DNA of 40,904 bases from a delta proteobacterium ML8_F1 (GCA_002029975.1 LQBE01000042.1:1-40904), one strand, 5' to 3'; shown: positions 17,352-26,651, numbered from the stretch's first letter. Made by a program: numbers and translations. Notes: generated by a model from the sequence alone, not told the origin.

Positions 17352-18728
17352 GTGGTTCATGAAAAAACCATACAGGATCTGCTTCATGAGGCCCTGGGCC
17401 TGGGCGGAGATTTTGCAGAGATTTTTATTGAAAATCGTTTCAACCGGTCTTTCGGGATGATTGGAGGCAAGCTTGAAAGCGCCCTTCAAGGCAGGGACTT
17501 CGGGCTGGGTATCCGGATCTATTTTGGTCTCAACAGCATCTATACGTATACGAATCAGCTTAAAAAGGACCATCTGCTTGAAATGATTCGACAAGCGGTC
17601 TATCTCAAAAAAAACAATCCTTCGGTTCGTGCCGTGCCCTTTAGGCACGTTATTCCTGAGGATGTCCACCAGATCAGGCATCGAAGAATCCCCTCAGAAA
17701 GGGAGAAAATTGACCTGATGCGTTTGTCTGTCAGTGGGATTCACGACCCGGAGGGGCTGATTCAGCAGGTCAGAGTCAATTACATCGACTATGAGCAGCG
17801 GGTGACGATTGCCAACAGTGACGGTCTTTTTGTGGAGGACGAGAGGCTCAGAACAAGACTTTCAGTGGGTGTCAGCGCTCTTTTTCAAGGGGAGGTCCAG
17901 ACCGGTCACATGAGTCAAGGGGCCTTTGGGGGCTTCTCCTTCTACGAAGGCATCAATCCTGCAGACCTGGGAAGAGAAAGTGCCCGGATTGCCATGACTA
18001 CTGTGAAGGCCGGCCATGCGCCGAGGGGCAATATGCCGGTAATCATTGACAAGGGTTTTGGCGGTGTTCTGTTTCACGAGGCCAGCGGCCACGGTCTGGA
18101 AGCCACAAGTGTGGCCAAAGGCATTTCAGTGTACTCGGGAAAGGTGGGGACCCAGGTGGCTTCCCCACTGGTGACAGCCATCGACGACGGGACAATCAAA
18201 GGCGCCTGGGGTTCTTCGGTTGTAGATGATGAAGGCACCCCGACGAAAAGAAATGTGCTCATTGAAAAGGGAGTCCTCAAGGGATACATGATTGACCGCT
18301 TTGGCGGCCTGAAAATGGGTGAGGCTTCAACCGGGTCCGCTAGAAGAGAATCCTACAAGTACGAACCGACCTCCAGGATGACCAATACCTTTATTGACCA
18401 GGGGGAGTCCGACTTTGATGAAATCATTGAAGATACGGAATACGGGCTTTATGCAAAATATATGGGGGGAGGATCGGTGAATCCCGCCACAGGAGAATTC
18501 AATTTTGCAGTCATGGAAGGCTACATGGTGCGGGGGGGTAAAATCGCAGAGCCGGTTCGGGGGGCGACCCTCATCGGACGGGGCTTTGATGTCTTGAAAA
18601 ATATCGACAAAGTGGGCAACAACCTTGCATACGGACAGGGAATGTGCGGCTCAGTGAGCGGGTCGGTTCCTGTCAATGTGGGTCAACCCACTCTGAGGGT
18701 GAAATCCATCACGGTGGGTGGAAGATAG
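17352..18728 (+). CDS. tldD: TldD-family metallopeptidase subunit
   Basis: TldD is the catalytic partner of a TldD-TldE heterodimeric Zn protease that degrades unfolded peptides and processes some ribosomally made peptides. The zinc motif HEASGH (residues 242-247, in VLFHEASGHGLEATSV) is intact. Other family segments seen are GGDFAEIF near the start, SVVDDEGTP, the Tyr-Lys-Tyr-Glu block near SRMTNTFI, and GGGSVNPATGEFNFAV. GTG at 17352 (458 residues) fits the GGAAGGTGAG site; a GTG at 17343 is also in frame. pmbA follows 11 bases on. No peptide precursor gene is visible nearby, so the substrate is unknown. Confidence 0.93.
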   Translation: MVHEKTIQDLLHEALGLGGDFAEIFIENRFNRSFGMIGGKLESALQGRDFGLGIRIYFGLNSIYTYTNQLKKDHLLEMIRQAVYLKKNNPSVRAVPFRHVIPEDVHQIRHRRIPSEREKIDLMRLSVSGIHDPEGLIQQVRVNYIDYEQRVTIANSDGLFVEDERLRTRLSVGVSALFQGEVQTGHMSQGAFGGFSFYEGINPADLGRESARIAMTTVKAGHAPRGNMPVIIDKGFGGVLFHEASGHGLEATSVAKGISVYSGKVGTQVASPLVTAIDDGTIKGAWGSSVVDDEGTPTKRNVLIEKGVLKGYMIDRFGGLKMGEASTGSARRESYKYEPTSRMTNTFIDQGESDFDEIIEDTEYGLYAKYMGGGSVNPATGEFNFAVMEGYMVRGGKIAEPVRGATLIGRGFDVLKNIDKVGNNLAYGQGMCGSVSGSVPVNVGQPTLRVKSITVGGR

Positions 18729-18739
18729 GAGAATGATTT

Positions 18740-20092
18740 ATGGAGATAGCAGGTTTTTACAGGCAGCTTGAATCCCGGGCAAAATCCCATGGCTTCGATG
18801 CCGTTGAAATGATCTTCAGCCGGGCCACGGACTTCAGTACAAAGATGTTCCGCGGCGAGGTGGAGGCCTATCAGCTTTCCTCAGAGATTGGAATTTCCCT
18901 TCGCGGGGAATATCAGGGGGCCATAGGCTACTATTATTCAGAACTGGTGGATGAATCCATCATTGAAGAGGCCCTTGAAGCCATGAAGGGGAGCGCCCTG
19001 GTCATGGAGGTCAAAGAGGAGTTCATCAGTCAGTCCCAAGAGGTTCTTTGTGATGACTCAGACTATCATCCGGCTCTTGTGGGTATCGAATATCCACAAA
19101 TCATGCCGCTGATGGCCGGGGCGGAAGAAATGCTAAAGGGTGGGGATCCCAGAATCACAGAGGTTCCCTACAACCTTTACGCCCTTATGGAAAGGGAAAT
19201 CAGTATTATGAATTCCAAGGGCATGAATCTTTCCCAGAAATTCAATCTCAACTATTATGTCCTGTCGGCCCTGGCAAAGGATGGGGACAAGGGCAAGACG
19301 GCAATGGATTACAAGGCATCGGGAGACCCCATACATTTCCATGACCGGGATTTCATCGGGGGCATTGCCAGGGAAGCGGTTTCTCTTTTAAGGGCGAAAC
19401 CCGTGGCCTCAGGCAACTACCCGGTGATTCTTGAAAACAAGGTTGCCGCGCAGATTCTCGGCGGTTTCAAAAGTCTTTTCAGCGCGGAGATGGTGGACAA
19501 AGACCTGAGCCTCCTCAAGGGGCTGCTGGGCCGTAAAATCGGAGTTGAAGGTCTGAACATCCTCGATGATCCCACTCAAGAAAAAGCCCTGATCCACCGG
19601 AAATTCGATGATGAAGGAACCCTGGCCAGGAGCAAGAATCTGGTGAAAGACGGGAGACTGCTGGAATACCTGCACAATTCGAAAACCAGTCGGAAAATGG
19701 GGATGGCTCCGGGTGGCAATGGCTACAGGGAGGGCATCAAATCGGCCCTGGGAATATCCCCGACAAACCTGTTTATTGAACCCGCTTCAAAGTCCTTTGA
19801 GGAACTTATCAGGGAGGTGGAGCAGGGACTGCTGATTACTGAAATCCAGGCGCTTCACTCGGGACTTAATGCGATATCGGGAGATTTTTCACTGCCGGCC
19901 CAGGGCTATCGCATCGAGGGGGGCAGAATTACAGACAGTGTGGACCAGATTACGATTTCATCGAATATCATGGAAGTGTTTCAACAAATCAGTGGAATCA
20001 GTGACGACCTGTACTTTCACATTCCCAATGGCATGGGCAGTGTGGGCAGTCCCAGTCTGCTGATTGAAGAAATCAGTGTTTCAGGAGAATAG
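18740..20092 (+). CDS. pmbA: PmbA/TldE-family non-catalytic protease subunit
   Basis: This 450-residue protein is homologous to TldD but lacks HExxxH, as expected of PmbA/TldE. It forms the closed chamber with TldD. Typical pieces are FDAVEMIFSRATDFST, the NYPVILENKVAAQILGGF block where TldD carries its metal site, SFEELIREVEQGLLIT and the closing SPSLLIEEISVSGE. TAGGAG lies about 9 bases before the ATG. It is in one operon with tldD and is followed after 8 bases by tilS. Confidence 0.92.
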   Translation: MEIAGFYRQLESRAKSHGFDAVEMIFSRATDFSTKMFRGEVEAYQLSSEIGISLRGEYQGAIGYYYSELVDESIIEEALEAMKGSALVMEVKEEFISQSQEVLCDDSDYHPALVGIEYPQIMPLMAGAEEMLKGGDPRITEVPYNLYALMEREISIMNSKGMNLSQKFNLNYYVLSALAKDGDKGKTAMDYKASGDPIHFHDRDFIGGIAREAVSLLRAKPVASGNYPVILENKVAAQILGGFKSLFSAEMVDKDLSLLKGLLGRKIGVEGLNILDDPTQEKALIHRKFDDEGTLARSKNLVKDGRLLEYLHNSKTSRKMGMAPGGNGYREGIKSALGISPTNLFIEPASKSFEELIREVEQGLLITEIQALHSGLNAISGDFSLPAQGYRIEGGRITDSVDQITISSNIMEVFQQISGISDDLYFHIPNGMGSVGSPSLLIEEISVSGE

Positions 20093-20100
20093 GTGATCCC

Positions 20101-21474
20101 TTGTTTGAGAAAATGCTTCAGACCATTGAAAAACACCAGCTTGTGCGTCCTGGAGACCGGGTTTTGGTGGCACTCTCCGGGGGACCGGACTCAGTTGCCC
20201 TGCTTCACGCACTAACCCGGTTGAGAGAGTCCCTTTCTCTTGAGATTTTTGCTGTTCATCTGAACCACAGAATCCGGGGAGCGGATGCGGATGCGGACGA
20301 AGCCTATGTCCTGAAACTGTGTCAGGAGATGGGTGTGCCCTTGCATACCTACAAAGAGGATATTCCGGGGCTTTCCAAAAGGCTCAGAATCACTGAAGAG
20401 GAAGCCGGCAGGAAGGTTCGATATGAGATATTTGAGCAGCTGAGCAGGGACCTGGGCTGTCAGCGGGTGGCAGTGGCCCAGCACCGGGATGACCAGGTGG
20501 AGACATTCTTGATGCGGATTATCCGGGGGAGCGGACTCGACGGGCTGGGTGCCATCGCCTATATGAGAGAGGGGAAATATATCCGGCCGCTGCTTGACGT
20601 CACCAAGGAGGAAATTCTCGGGTACCTGAGGGAAAATCATCTGGAGTCGAGGACTGACCATACCAATTTTGAAACCCATTACCTCAGGAACAAGATTCGT
20701 CTGGAGTTGATTCCTGAACTGAAGAAAGGATACAATCCCAATATCACTGCTACTATTTCAAGAAATATTGACATCATCCAGGAGGAACTGTCCTATATCC
20801 GGGAGGAGGGTCTGAGGCTTTATGGAATTTTCAAGACCAGGGATTATGAAGTGGCCTTTTTCCAAGACCTTCACCCGGGTTTGAAGGGGAGGGTTCTGAG
20901 AAATCTCATGGCGGATGTCAAAGGAGACATCAAGAATGTTTCGGGTGGGGAGATCAGCCAGCTCAGAGAGTTGCTGGAGCAGGGCGTCCCGGGCAAATAT
21001 CGAACAATCCAGGGGTTTCATTTTGAAATAGGCCAGGGAAGACTTCTTGTTGACAGGGAGGCCGGGCCGGTATCCTTGACGGATTTTTCCCATGAACTGG
21101 GTGAGGGCACCCACAGGATTGAAACTCCCTGGGGCGACCGCTACCAGGTGGTGATAAAAGTGACTGGGCCCCGGGAAAGAGTCAAGGGCAGTCCCGGACA
21201 GATTTATGTGGATGCTGATAAAATTAAGGGTCCCATTGTGGTGAGGAACCGCCGGCAATCAGACAGGCTCAGGCCCATCGGGATGGGGGGGAAAAGCAAA
21301 AAACTCAAGGATTTCATGATTGATGAAAAAATTCCCAGGGAAAACAGAGACAAAATCTTGATTTTTGAGAATTCAAAGGAGATTATCTGGGTATATGGTT
21401 ATCGATTGAGCGAAGTTTTCAAGGTTGAGGAGACGACGCTGAAAATATTGAAGATTGAGGTCATCAAGTTGTAA
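20101..21474 (+). CDS. tilS: tRNA(Ile)-lysidine synthase
   Basis: TilS turns C34 of the CAU anticodon of one tRNA-Ile into lysidine, so that it reads AUA. The ATP pyrophosphatase loop SGGPDS (residues 26-31) is intact, followed by HLNHRIRGADADADE and the family's AQHRDDQVETFLMRIIRGSG. A C-terminal substrate-binding domain includes NRRQSDRLRPIG and KLKDFMIDEKIP. The 457 residues are full length. The start is TTG, supported by AGGTGAT just before it. In Bacillus hprT lies between tilS and ftsH; here it is absent and 140 bases separate them. Confidence 0.95.
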   Translation: MFEKMLQTIEKHQLVRPGDRVLVALSGGPDSVALLHALTRLRESLSLEIFAVHLNHRIRGADADADEAYVLKLCQEMGVPLHTYKEDIPGLSKRLRITEEEAGRKVRYEIFEQLSRDLGCQRVAVAQHRDDQVETFLMRIIRGSGLDGLGAIAYMREGKYIRPLLDVTKEEILGYLRENHLESRTDHTNFETHYLRNKIRLELIPELKKGYNPNITATISRNIDIIQEELSYIREEGLRLYGIFKTRDYEVAFFQDLHPGLKGRVLRNLMADVKGDIKNVSGGEISQLRELLEQGVPGKYRTIQGFHFEIGQGRLLVDREAGPVSLTDFSHELGEGTHRIETPWGDRYQVVIKVTGPRERVKGSPGQIYVDADKIKGPIVVRNRRQSDRLRPIGMGGKSKKLKDFMIDEKIPRENRDKILIFENSKEIIWVYGYRLSEVFKVEETTLKILKIEVIKL

Positions 21475-21614
21475 GTAAAAACAGAATGTGTTAGAATTAA
21501 GGGACTTTAATCCAGTCAGGGATATCTTATTGTCTTTGATAAAGAATCTCCGGGGTTATTGAGCCATTGCCGGGGGCCTTTTAGGTTTAAACTTTATATT
21601 CGAGGAGGAACAAT

Positions 21615-23642
21615 GTGAAGAAGTATTTTAGAGGATTGACCTTCTATCTGTTGATATTCATTATGATTCTGTATTTTGTGAGGATGTTCTGGCAGCAGCC
21701 ACAACAAATCATTCAACTGGATTTTACTGAATTGATGGTAGAAATTGAACAGGATAATGTTACCGAGATTGACATATCCGAAAATAAAGTAGCAGGGGCC
21801 TTGAGCGACGGGACTATTTTCGAGTCGTACATTCCTGAAATTTTAGGGGACTCCTTCGGGGATTACATTTTTGAGTCTTCTCAGAACAATCAAATCACCC
21901 TGAATCTAGAGGGGGTTGCTCCCGCAGAAACACCCTGGTTTGTGGACATTCTGCCTTCGGTATTCATGATTTTGATTTTCGTGGTCTTCTGGTTTGTTTT
22001 CATGCAGAACTCCCAGGGCGGCGGCGGCAAGGTCATGTCCTTCGGCAAGAGCAAGGCAAGGCTCCATAAACCGGATGAAGGAAAAATCATCACCTTTGCC
22101 GATGTTGCAGGTCTGGCTGAGGAGAAAGAGGATATGATGGAGGTCGTGGACTTCCTGAAATTTCCCAAGAAATACATTGACCTGGGCGCCAGGATTCCCA
22201 AGGGCATTCTGATGGTAGGTCCTCCGGGAACAGGAAAAACCTACTTGTCCAGAGCTGTCGCCGGTGAAGCGGGGGTTCCCTTCTACAGCATCAGTGGTTC
22301 TGATTTTGTTGAAATGTTTGTGGGGGTAGGTGCTTCCCGGGTCAGAGATCTTTTCGATACAGCAAAAAAGAATTCCCCCTGTATAATTTTCATCGATGAA
22401 ATCGATGCGGTGGGTCGTAAAAGAGGGGCGGGTCTTGGCGGTGGCCATGACGAACGTGAGCAGACTCTCAACCAGCTGCTGGTGGAAATGGACGGCTTCG
22501 GGGATCACGAAGGGATTATCATCATCGCGGCGACCAACCGCCCGGATATACTGGATACGGCTCTGCTGAGGCCGGGTCGATTCGACCGTGAAGTCACTGT
22601 GGGCGTTCCGGATGTTCTCGAGAGAGAAGCCATTCTCAAGGTGCATTCAAGAACAAAACCCATTGCGGAAGATGTAGACTTCAGAGTTCTGGCCCGCAGG
22701 ACTCCGGGATTCACCCCGGCGGACCTTGAAAACATTCTCAATGAAGCGGCTCTTCTCAGTGCCCGCAAGAAGCACCGGGAGGTCCACATGAAAACCATTG
22801 AGGAAGCTACCACGAAGGTTATTGCGGGAGTGGAAAAGAAATCCAGGATAATCAGTGAAAAGGAAAAAAGAATCACCGCCTACCATGAAGCGGGTCATGC
22901 GGTTCTGGCCCAGGTTCTGCCAGAGATGGATCCCGTCCATCAGGTGAGCATCATTCCCAGGGGCCGGGCCGGAGGGTTCACCATGCAGTTGCCCAGTGAA
23001 GACCGCTCTTATATGACCAAGAAGCATATGGAACAGGACATTATTGTCCTTCTGGGTGGAAGAACCGCTGAAAGGCTGATTCTCAATGATATCAGCACCG
23101 GTGCCCAGAATGACCTGCACCGGGTCACCCAGGTTGCCAAGGCAATGGTCATGAAGTACGCCATGAGTGACAACCTGTCCCAAATGTCCTATGCGGAGGA
23201 AGAAGAGGTTTTCCTCGGCCGGGACATGACCACGAGAAAGAATTACTCTGAGCATGTGGCGGCGGAAATCGACCGTGAAGTGCGTCGAATCGTGGACAAT
23301 GCCTACGATGAAGCCTACCGACTCCTCAGCGAGAATATCAACAAGCTTGAAGAGGTTGCCCAGGCGTTGCTTGAATTTGAAACCCTGGGGGATGCCGATT
23401 TCAACATAGCCTTTGAAGAGGGTTTTGAAGCTCTCAAGGAGCATCGTGCAAAGGAAGATCTGGCAGCGGCAAGAAAAGCAGAACGGGAGGAAGCTGTGAA
23501 AGCGGCTCACAATCCGGAGGAAACCGCCATGGCGGCGGAGGAATCCCCCGGTGATGAGGACTCTTTAGAGCAGCATGAGGATACTCAGGCTGATTCTGAC
23601 GAGATGCTCAGTGACGATGAATCCGACAAAACCCATTCTTGA
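21615..23642 (+). CDS. ftsH: ATP-dependent membrane zinc metalloprotease FtsH
   Basis: FtsH extracts and degrades membrane and short-lived cytoplasmic proteins as a hexamer. The 675 residues show two membrane segments (about 8-24 and 113-132) around a small extracytoplasmic domain, Walker A GPPGTGKT (about 202-209), Walker [12 protein letters not shown], the second region [20 protein letters not shown], zinc site HEAGH (424-428) and the third ligand Asp near 500 (TGAQNDLHR). GTG at 21615 follows GAGGAGG; the overlapping ATG at 21613 is stopped at once. The last 60 residues are unusually acidic. The 140 bases upstream show no clear promoter or riboswitch. Confidence 0.96.
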   Translation: MKKYFRGLTFYLLIFIMILYFVRMFWQQPQQIIQLDFTELMVEIEQDNVTEIDISENKVAGALSDGTIFESYIPEILGDSFGDYIFESSQNNQITLNLEGVAPAETPWFVDILPSVFMILIFVVFWFVFMQNSQGGGGKVMSFGKSKARLHKPDEGKIITFADVAGLAEEKEDMMEVVDFLKFPKKYIDLGARIPKGILMVGPPGTGKTYLSRAVAGEAGVPFYSISGSDFVEMFVGVGASRVRDLFDTAKKNSPCIIFIDEIDAVGRKRGAGLGGGHDEREQTLNQLLVEMDGFGDHEGIIIIAATNRPDILDTALLRPGRFDREVTVGVPDVLEREAILKVHSRTKPIAEDVDFRVLARRTPGFTPADLENILNEAALLSARKKHREVHMKTIEEATTKVIAGVEKKSRIISEKEKRITAYHEAGHAVLAQVLPEMDPVHQVSIIPRGRAGGFTMQLPSEDRSYMTKKHMEQDIIVLLGGRTAERLILNDISTGAQNDLHRVTQVAKAMVMKYAMSDNLSQMSYAEEEEVFLGRDMTTRKNYSEHVAAEIDREVRRIVDNAYDEAYRLLSENINKLEEVAQALLEFETLGDADFNIAFEEGFEALKEHRAKEDLAAARKAEREEAVKAAHNPEETAMAAEESPGDEDSLEQHEDTQADSDEMLSDDESDKTHS

Positions 23643-23655
23643 TGAATGGGTTTTT
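23628..23655 (+). terminator. intrinsic terminator at the end of ftsH
   Basis: AAAACCCATTC (23628-23638) pairs with GAATGGGTTTT (23644-23654), with a T run to 23655. The ftsH stop codon lies in the loop (23640-23642). Confidence 0.8.
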
Positions 23656-23680
23656 CACTTAGTGCTGGGAGGCGATGACA

Positions 23681-24079
23681 ATGGCTAAAGAATTGGAAGC
23701 AGGATTGAAACACGTATCTGAAAAAATTGTACAGCAAAGTGACACGGCGACGGTATTTGGTTCTGGAGACATGTCGGTATTTTCGACCCCGATGATGGTG
23801 GGACTCATGGAAAATGCCGCCATGAAAGCGGTGGGGGATTATCTTGAAGAGGGCTGCCAGACTGTCGGCATCCACCTGGACATCAAACACCTGGCGGCCA
23901 CCCCTGTGGGAATGAAGGTGAGGGCTGAAGCAGAACTGGTGGAAGTCAAGGGCAAACAGCTGGTTTTCAAAGTAGAGGCCTATGATGAAAAAGAAAAAAT
24001 CGGGGAGGGCATCCACAGAAGGTTTATCGTTGACAAGACCTCATTCATGGAAAAAACTCAGGCCAAGGCAAAAAAATGA
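23681..24079 (+). CDS. FlK-like hot-dog acyl-CoA thioesterase
   Basis: This 132-residue single hot-dog domain resembles fluoroacetyl-CoA thioesterase FlK and its wide family of predicted thioesterases. The FlK catalytic triad Thr42-Glu50-His76 appears here as Thr36, Glu44 (in FSTPMMVGLMENAA) and His70 (in IKHLAATPVG), with one constant offset. The activity is therefore likely hydrolysis of a small acyl-CoA, but the substrate is unknown; fluoroacetate resistance is not implied. ATG at 23681 sits 8 bases after GGGAGG (the ATG at 23675 is too close). Its end overlaps the fumarase alpha start by 4 bases, so the two are co-translated. Confidence 0.85.
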   Translation: MAKELEAGLKHVSEKIVQQSDTATVFGSGDMSVFSTPMMVGLMENAAMKAVGDYLEEGCQTVGIHLDIKHLAATPVGMKVRAEAELVEVKGKQLVFKVEAYDEKEKIGEGIHRRFIVDKTSFMEKTQAKAKK

Positions 24080-24918
24080 GAAGGATATCCACCGCATCAA
24101 TAGGCGAAAAACTCTATGAAATTTTAATGACGGTAAATTTTGAGCTTCCCGGGGATGTGAGGGGTGCGATTGAGAATGCCCTCGAGGTTGAGGAGCACGG
24201 GGTGTCCCGAAGCATTCTTAAACGGCTGCTGGAAAACAATGCTCTGGCCATGAAAAAAAGGATTCCCCTGTGTCAGGATACTGGGATGGTGGTGGTTTTT
24301 CTCGAAATAGGACAGGAAGTGGTGCTTGAAGGAGAGTATATCGAAGAGGCTCTCAATCAGTCCATAGCCAGGGCCTATGAGGAGGGATATCTTAGAAAAA
24401 GCATCGTATCCAATCCCTTGACAAGAATCAATACCGGGGATAATACACCGGGGGTGTTTCACTACAGCCTGGTTCCGGGGGAGCATATCCGCATGGGAGT
24501 CACGGTAAAGGGCTTTGGCAGTGAAAACATGTCGAGACTTGGAATGCTTCGCCCGAGTGACGGCGTAGAGGGGGTCAAGGCCTTTGTTCTTGAAACGGTG
24601 GCTTTGGCGGGACCCAACCCCTGTCCTCCCATTATCGTCGGAGTGGGCATCGGGGGAACCATGGAAAAAGCGGCGCTCCTTTCGAAGGTGGCGCTGATGC
24701 GGGATATAGGCACTGACAACCCCCTGGCCTCTTTGGACCAACTGGAAAAAGACTGGATGAAATCCATTGAAGCCCTTGGAATCGGTCCCATGGGCATGGG
24801 AGGCAGAACCACTGCCCTTGGCGTCCATATTGAAACTTATCCCACCCACATTGCGGGGCTGCCCGTTGCAGTAAACATCAACTGCCATTCTTCAAGACAT
24901 TCGGAGGTGATCCTGTGA
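24076..24918 (+). CDS. fumA: class I fumarate hydratase, alpha subunit
   Basis: This is the alpha subunit of the oxygen-labile [4Fe-4S] fumarase (or a related tartrate dehydratase), interconverting fumarate and malate. The 280 residues carry three cysteines placed to bind the cluster: Cys66 in PLCQDTGM, Cys183 in GPNPCPP and Cys270 in NINCHSS. The N-EN-CDTG-type context and GIGGTMEKA are also family features. The start overlaps the thioesterase stop by 4 bases and the end overlaps the beta subunit by 4 bases. Fumarase is preferred over tartrate dehydratase because malic enzyme follows. The symbol is a general one for split class I enzymes. Confidence 0.9.
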   Translation: MRRISTASIGEKLYEILMTVNFELPGDVRGAIENALEVEEHGVSRSILKRLLENNALAMKKRIPLCQDTGMVVVFLEIGQEVVLEGEYIEEALNQSIARAYEEGYLRKSIVSNPLTRINTGDNTPGVFHYSLVPGEHIRMGVTVKGFGSENMSRLGMLRPSDGVEGVKAFVLETVALAGPNPCPPIIVGVGIGGTMEKAALLSKVALMRDIGTDNPLASLDQLEKDWMKSIEALGIGPMGMGGRTTALGVHIETYPTHIAGLPVAVNINCHSSRHSEVIL

Positions 24919-25442
24919 TCCATTATCTGAAGACTCCCCTGGAGGACCAGGTCCTGGATAGACTGCAACCGGGTGATGAGGTTCTTTTGTCAGGAATCAT
25001 CTACACGGCCAGGGATGCGGCCCATCAGAGATTGATGAGCCTGCTGGAGGCGGGAAGTCCCCTGCCCTTTGACCTCAAGGGTCAGGTGATCTACTACATG
25101 GGACCTTCTCCGACGCCAAAGGGGGCTGTTATTGGAGCCTGTGGCCCCACAACGGCCTATCGCATGGACGATATGACGGAGCCTCTGCTGAAAAACGGAC
25201 TCAAGGGCACTATCGGCAAGGGCTCAAGATCCCCCAAAATCAGAGAGTATTTGAAAACCTACCATGCGGTCTACCTGATAGCCGTGGGAGGAATCGGTGC
25301 GCTTTACTCTCAGATGATTGAGCACAGTGAAATTGTCGCCTTTGAGGACTTGGGAACGGAAGCAATCAGAAAATTGAGGGTAAAGGATTTTCCCTTGTAT
25401 GTGGGCATTGATACTCAAGGAAGGGATCTGTATACCCAGTGA
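24915..25442 (+). CDS. fumB: class I fumarate hydratase, beta subunit
   Basis: This 175-residue protein matches the C-terminal half of single-chain class I fumarases: LKTPL at the start, GDEVLLSGIIYTARDAAH, YYMGPSPTPKGAVIGACGPTTAYRMD and GKGSRS. It completes the active site over the iron-sulfur cluster of the alpha subunit. GTG at 24915 overlaps the alpha stop (GTGA). Malic enzyme starts 9 bases after it. The two-subunit form is common in anaerobic Clostridia and archaea. Confidence 0.9.
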   Translation: MIHYLKTPLEDQVLDRLQPGDEVLLSGIIYTARDAAHQRLMSLLEAGSPLPFDLKGQVIYYMGPSPTPKGAVIGACGPTTAYRMDDMTEPLLKNGLKGTIGKGSRSPKIREYLKTYHAVYLIAVGGIGALYSQMIEHSEIVAFEDLGTEAIRKLRVKDFPLYVGIDTQGRDLYTQ

Positions 25443-25451
25443 GGTGTCTTG

Positions 25452-26606
25452 ATGGACTACTATAAAGAATCACTCCTGCTCCATGAAAAACTAAGAGGAA
25501 AAATCGAGGTGAAATCCAAGCTGCCGATCAACACCATGGAGGACTTGTCTCTGGGTTATACGCCTGGCGTCGCGGCTGTTTGCACGGCCATTGCCGAGGA
25601 AGAGTCGAAAATCTATGATTTGACCATGAAGGGCAACACAGTGGCAGTGGTGACCGATGGCAGTGCCGTCCTCGGTCTCGGGGACATAGGTCCGAAGGGG
25701 GCGCTGCCTGTCATGGAGGGTAAAGCGCTATTGTTCAAGGAGTTTGGAGGAGTGGATGCCTTCCCCATTTTGATTGATTCAAAGGATGTTGAAGAGATTG
25801 TCCGCACTGTCGAAATGATTGCCCCTGGATTTGGAGGCATCAATCTCGAGGATATTTCGGCGCCCCGATGCTTTGAAATCGAAAGAAGGCTGAAAAAATC
25901 CCTGGATATCCCTGTGTTTCACGATGACCAGCATGGGACGGCCATTGTCGTACTGGCAGGTCTCATCAACGGGATGAAGCTCATGGGAAGAGCTTTAGAG
26001 GATATGCGGGTGGTGATCAACGGTGCGGGTTCTGCCGGAACAGCCATCGCCAACCTGCTCAACAGTGTCGGGGTCGGGGAAATAGTCGTCTGTGATCGCA
26101 AGGGAGCCATTTATGAGGGACGGGATGGATTGAATCCCTACAAGGAAGAACTGTCCTTGAGCACGAATCCCGGGAAGGAACAGGGTAATCTCCGTGAAGT
26201 CCTTGTTGGGAAGGATATTTTCATTGGTGTTTCCCAGGGGAATCTTTTGAAAGCCGAGGATATCTCCAGAATGAATCCGGATCCGATAATTTTTGCCTTG
26301 GCAAATCCGTCACCAGAAATCGATCCCTCAGAGGCCATGAAGGGCGGTGCTCTGGTAGTGGGAACCGGTCGGAGCGACTACCCCAACCAGGTGAACAATG
26401 TCCTGGTTTTTCCAGGGATGTTCAGAGGAGCCCTGGATGCCAGGGTACGGGACATCACTCAAGCCATGAAAATTGCAGCAGCTGAAGGCATTGCCCATAC
26501 CATTGGGGATTCAGAAATCTCCAGGGAGTATATTCTGCCCAAGGCCTTCGATGAGAGAGTATTGAAGAATGTCTCCGAGGCTGTGATGGCGGCTTGTAGA
26601 AAATAG
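25452..26606 (+). CDS. malic enzyme (malate dehydrogenase, oxaloacetate-decarboxylating)
   Basis: This enzyme oxidatively decarboxylates malate to pyruvate, or runs in reverse. The 384-residue short bacterial form has the malic signature (LGYTPGVAAVC, TDGSAVLGLGDIGPKGALPVMEGKA), the FHDDQHGTAIV block, the dinucleotide loop NGAGSAGTAIA and FALANPSPEIDP. Cofactor choice (NAD or NADP) is not decided here. ATG at 25452 is preferred over TTG at 25449; GAGGTG lies just upstream. It ends a four-gene operon (thioesterase, fumarase alpha and beta, malic enzyme) closed by a terminator. Confidence 0.95.
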   Translation: MDYYKESLLLHEKLRGKIEVKSKLPINTMEDLSLGYTPGVAAVCTAIAEEESKIYDLTMKGNTVAVVTDGSAVLGLGDIGPKGALPVMEGKALLFKEFGGVDAFPILIDSKDVEEIVRTVEMIAPGFGGINLEDISAPRCFEIERRLKKSLDIPVFHDDQHGTAIVVLAGLINGMKLMGRALEDMRVVINGAGSAGTAIANLLNSVGVGEIVVCDRKGAIYEGRDGLNPYKEELSLSTNPGKEQGNLREVLVGKDIFIGVSQGNLLKAEDISRMNPDPIIFALANPSPEIDPSEAMKGGALVVGTGRSDYPNQVNNVLVFPGMFRGALDARVRDITQAMKIAAAEGIAHTIGDSEISREYILPKAFDERVLKNVSEAVMAACRK

Positions 26607-26617
26607 ACACAGGATGG

Positions 26618-26650
26618 GGGAGGGATTTGTGTAAAGTCCTCCCTGTTTTT
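26618..26650 (+). terminator. intrinsic terminator after malic enzyme
   Basis: GGGAGG (26618-26623) pairs with CCTCCC (26638-26643), with an extra inner TTT/AAA pairing, and TGTTTTT follows. The T tract runs into the next promoter. Confidence 0.75.
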
Positions 26651-26651
26651 G

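Noticed and set aside
21475-21614. Possible riboswitch or terminator between tilS and ftsH
   Set aside because: I found no convincing stem with a T tract and no known motif; TATATT at 21595-21600 lacks a -35 and is too close to the start codon.
22647-23510. 287-codon open frame on the minus strand opposite ftsH
   Set aside because: It is antisense to conserved AAA and protease domains, with no independent evidence of coding.
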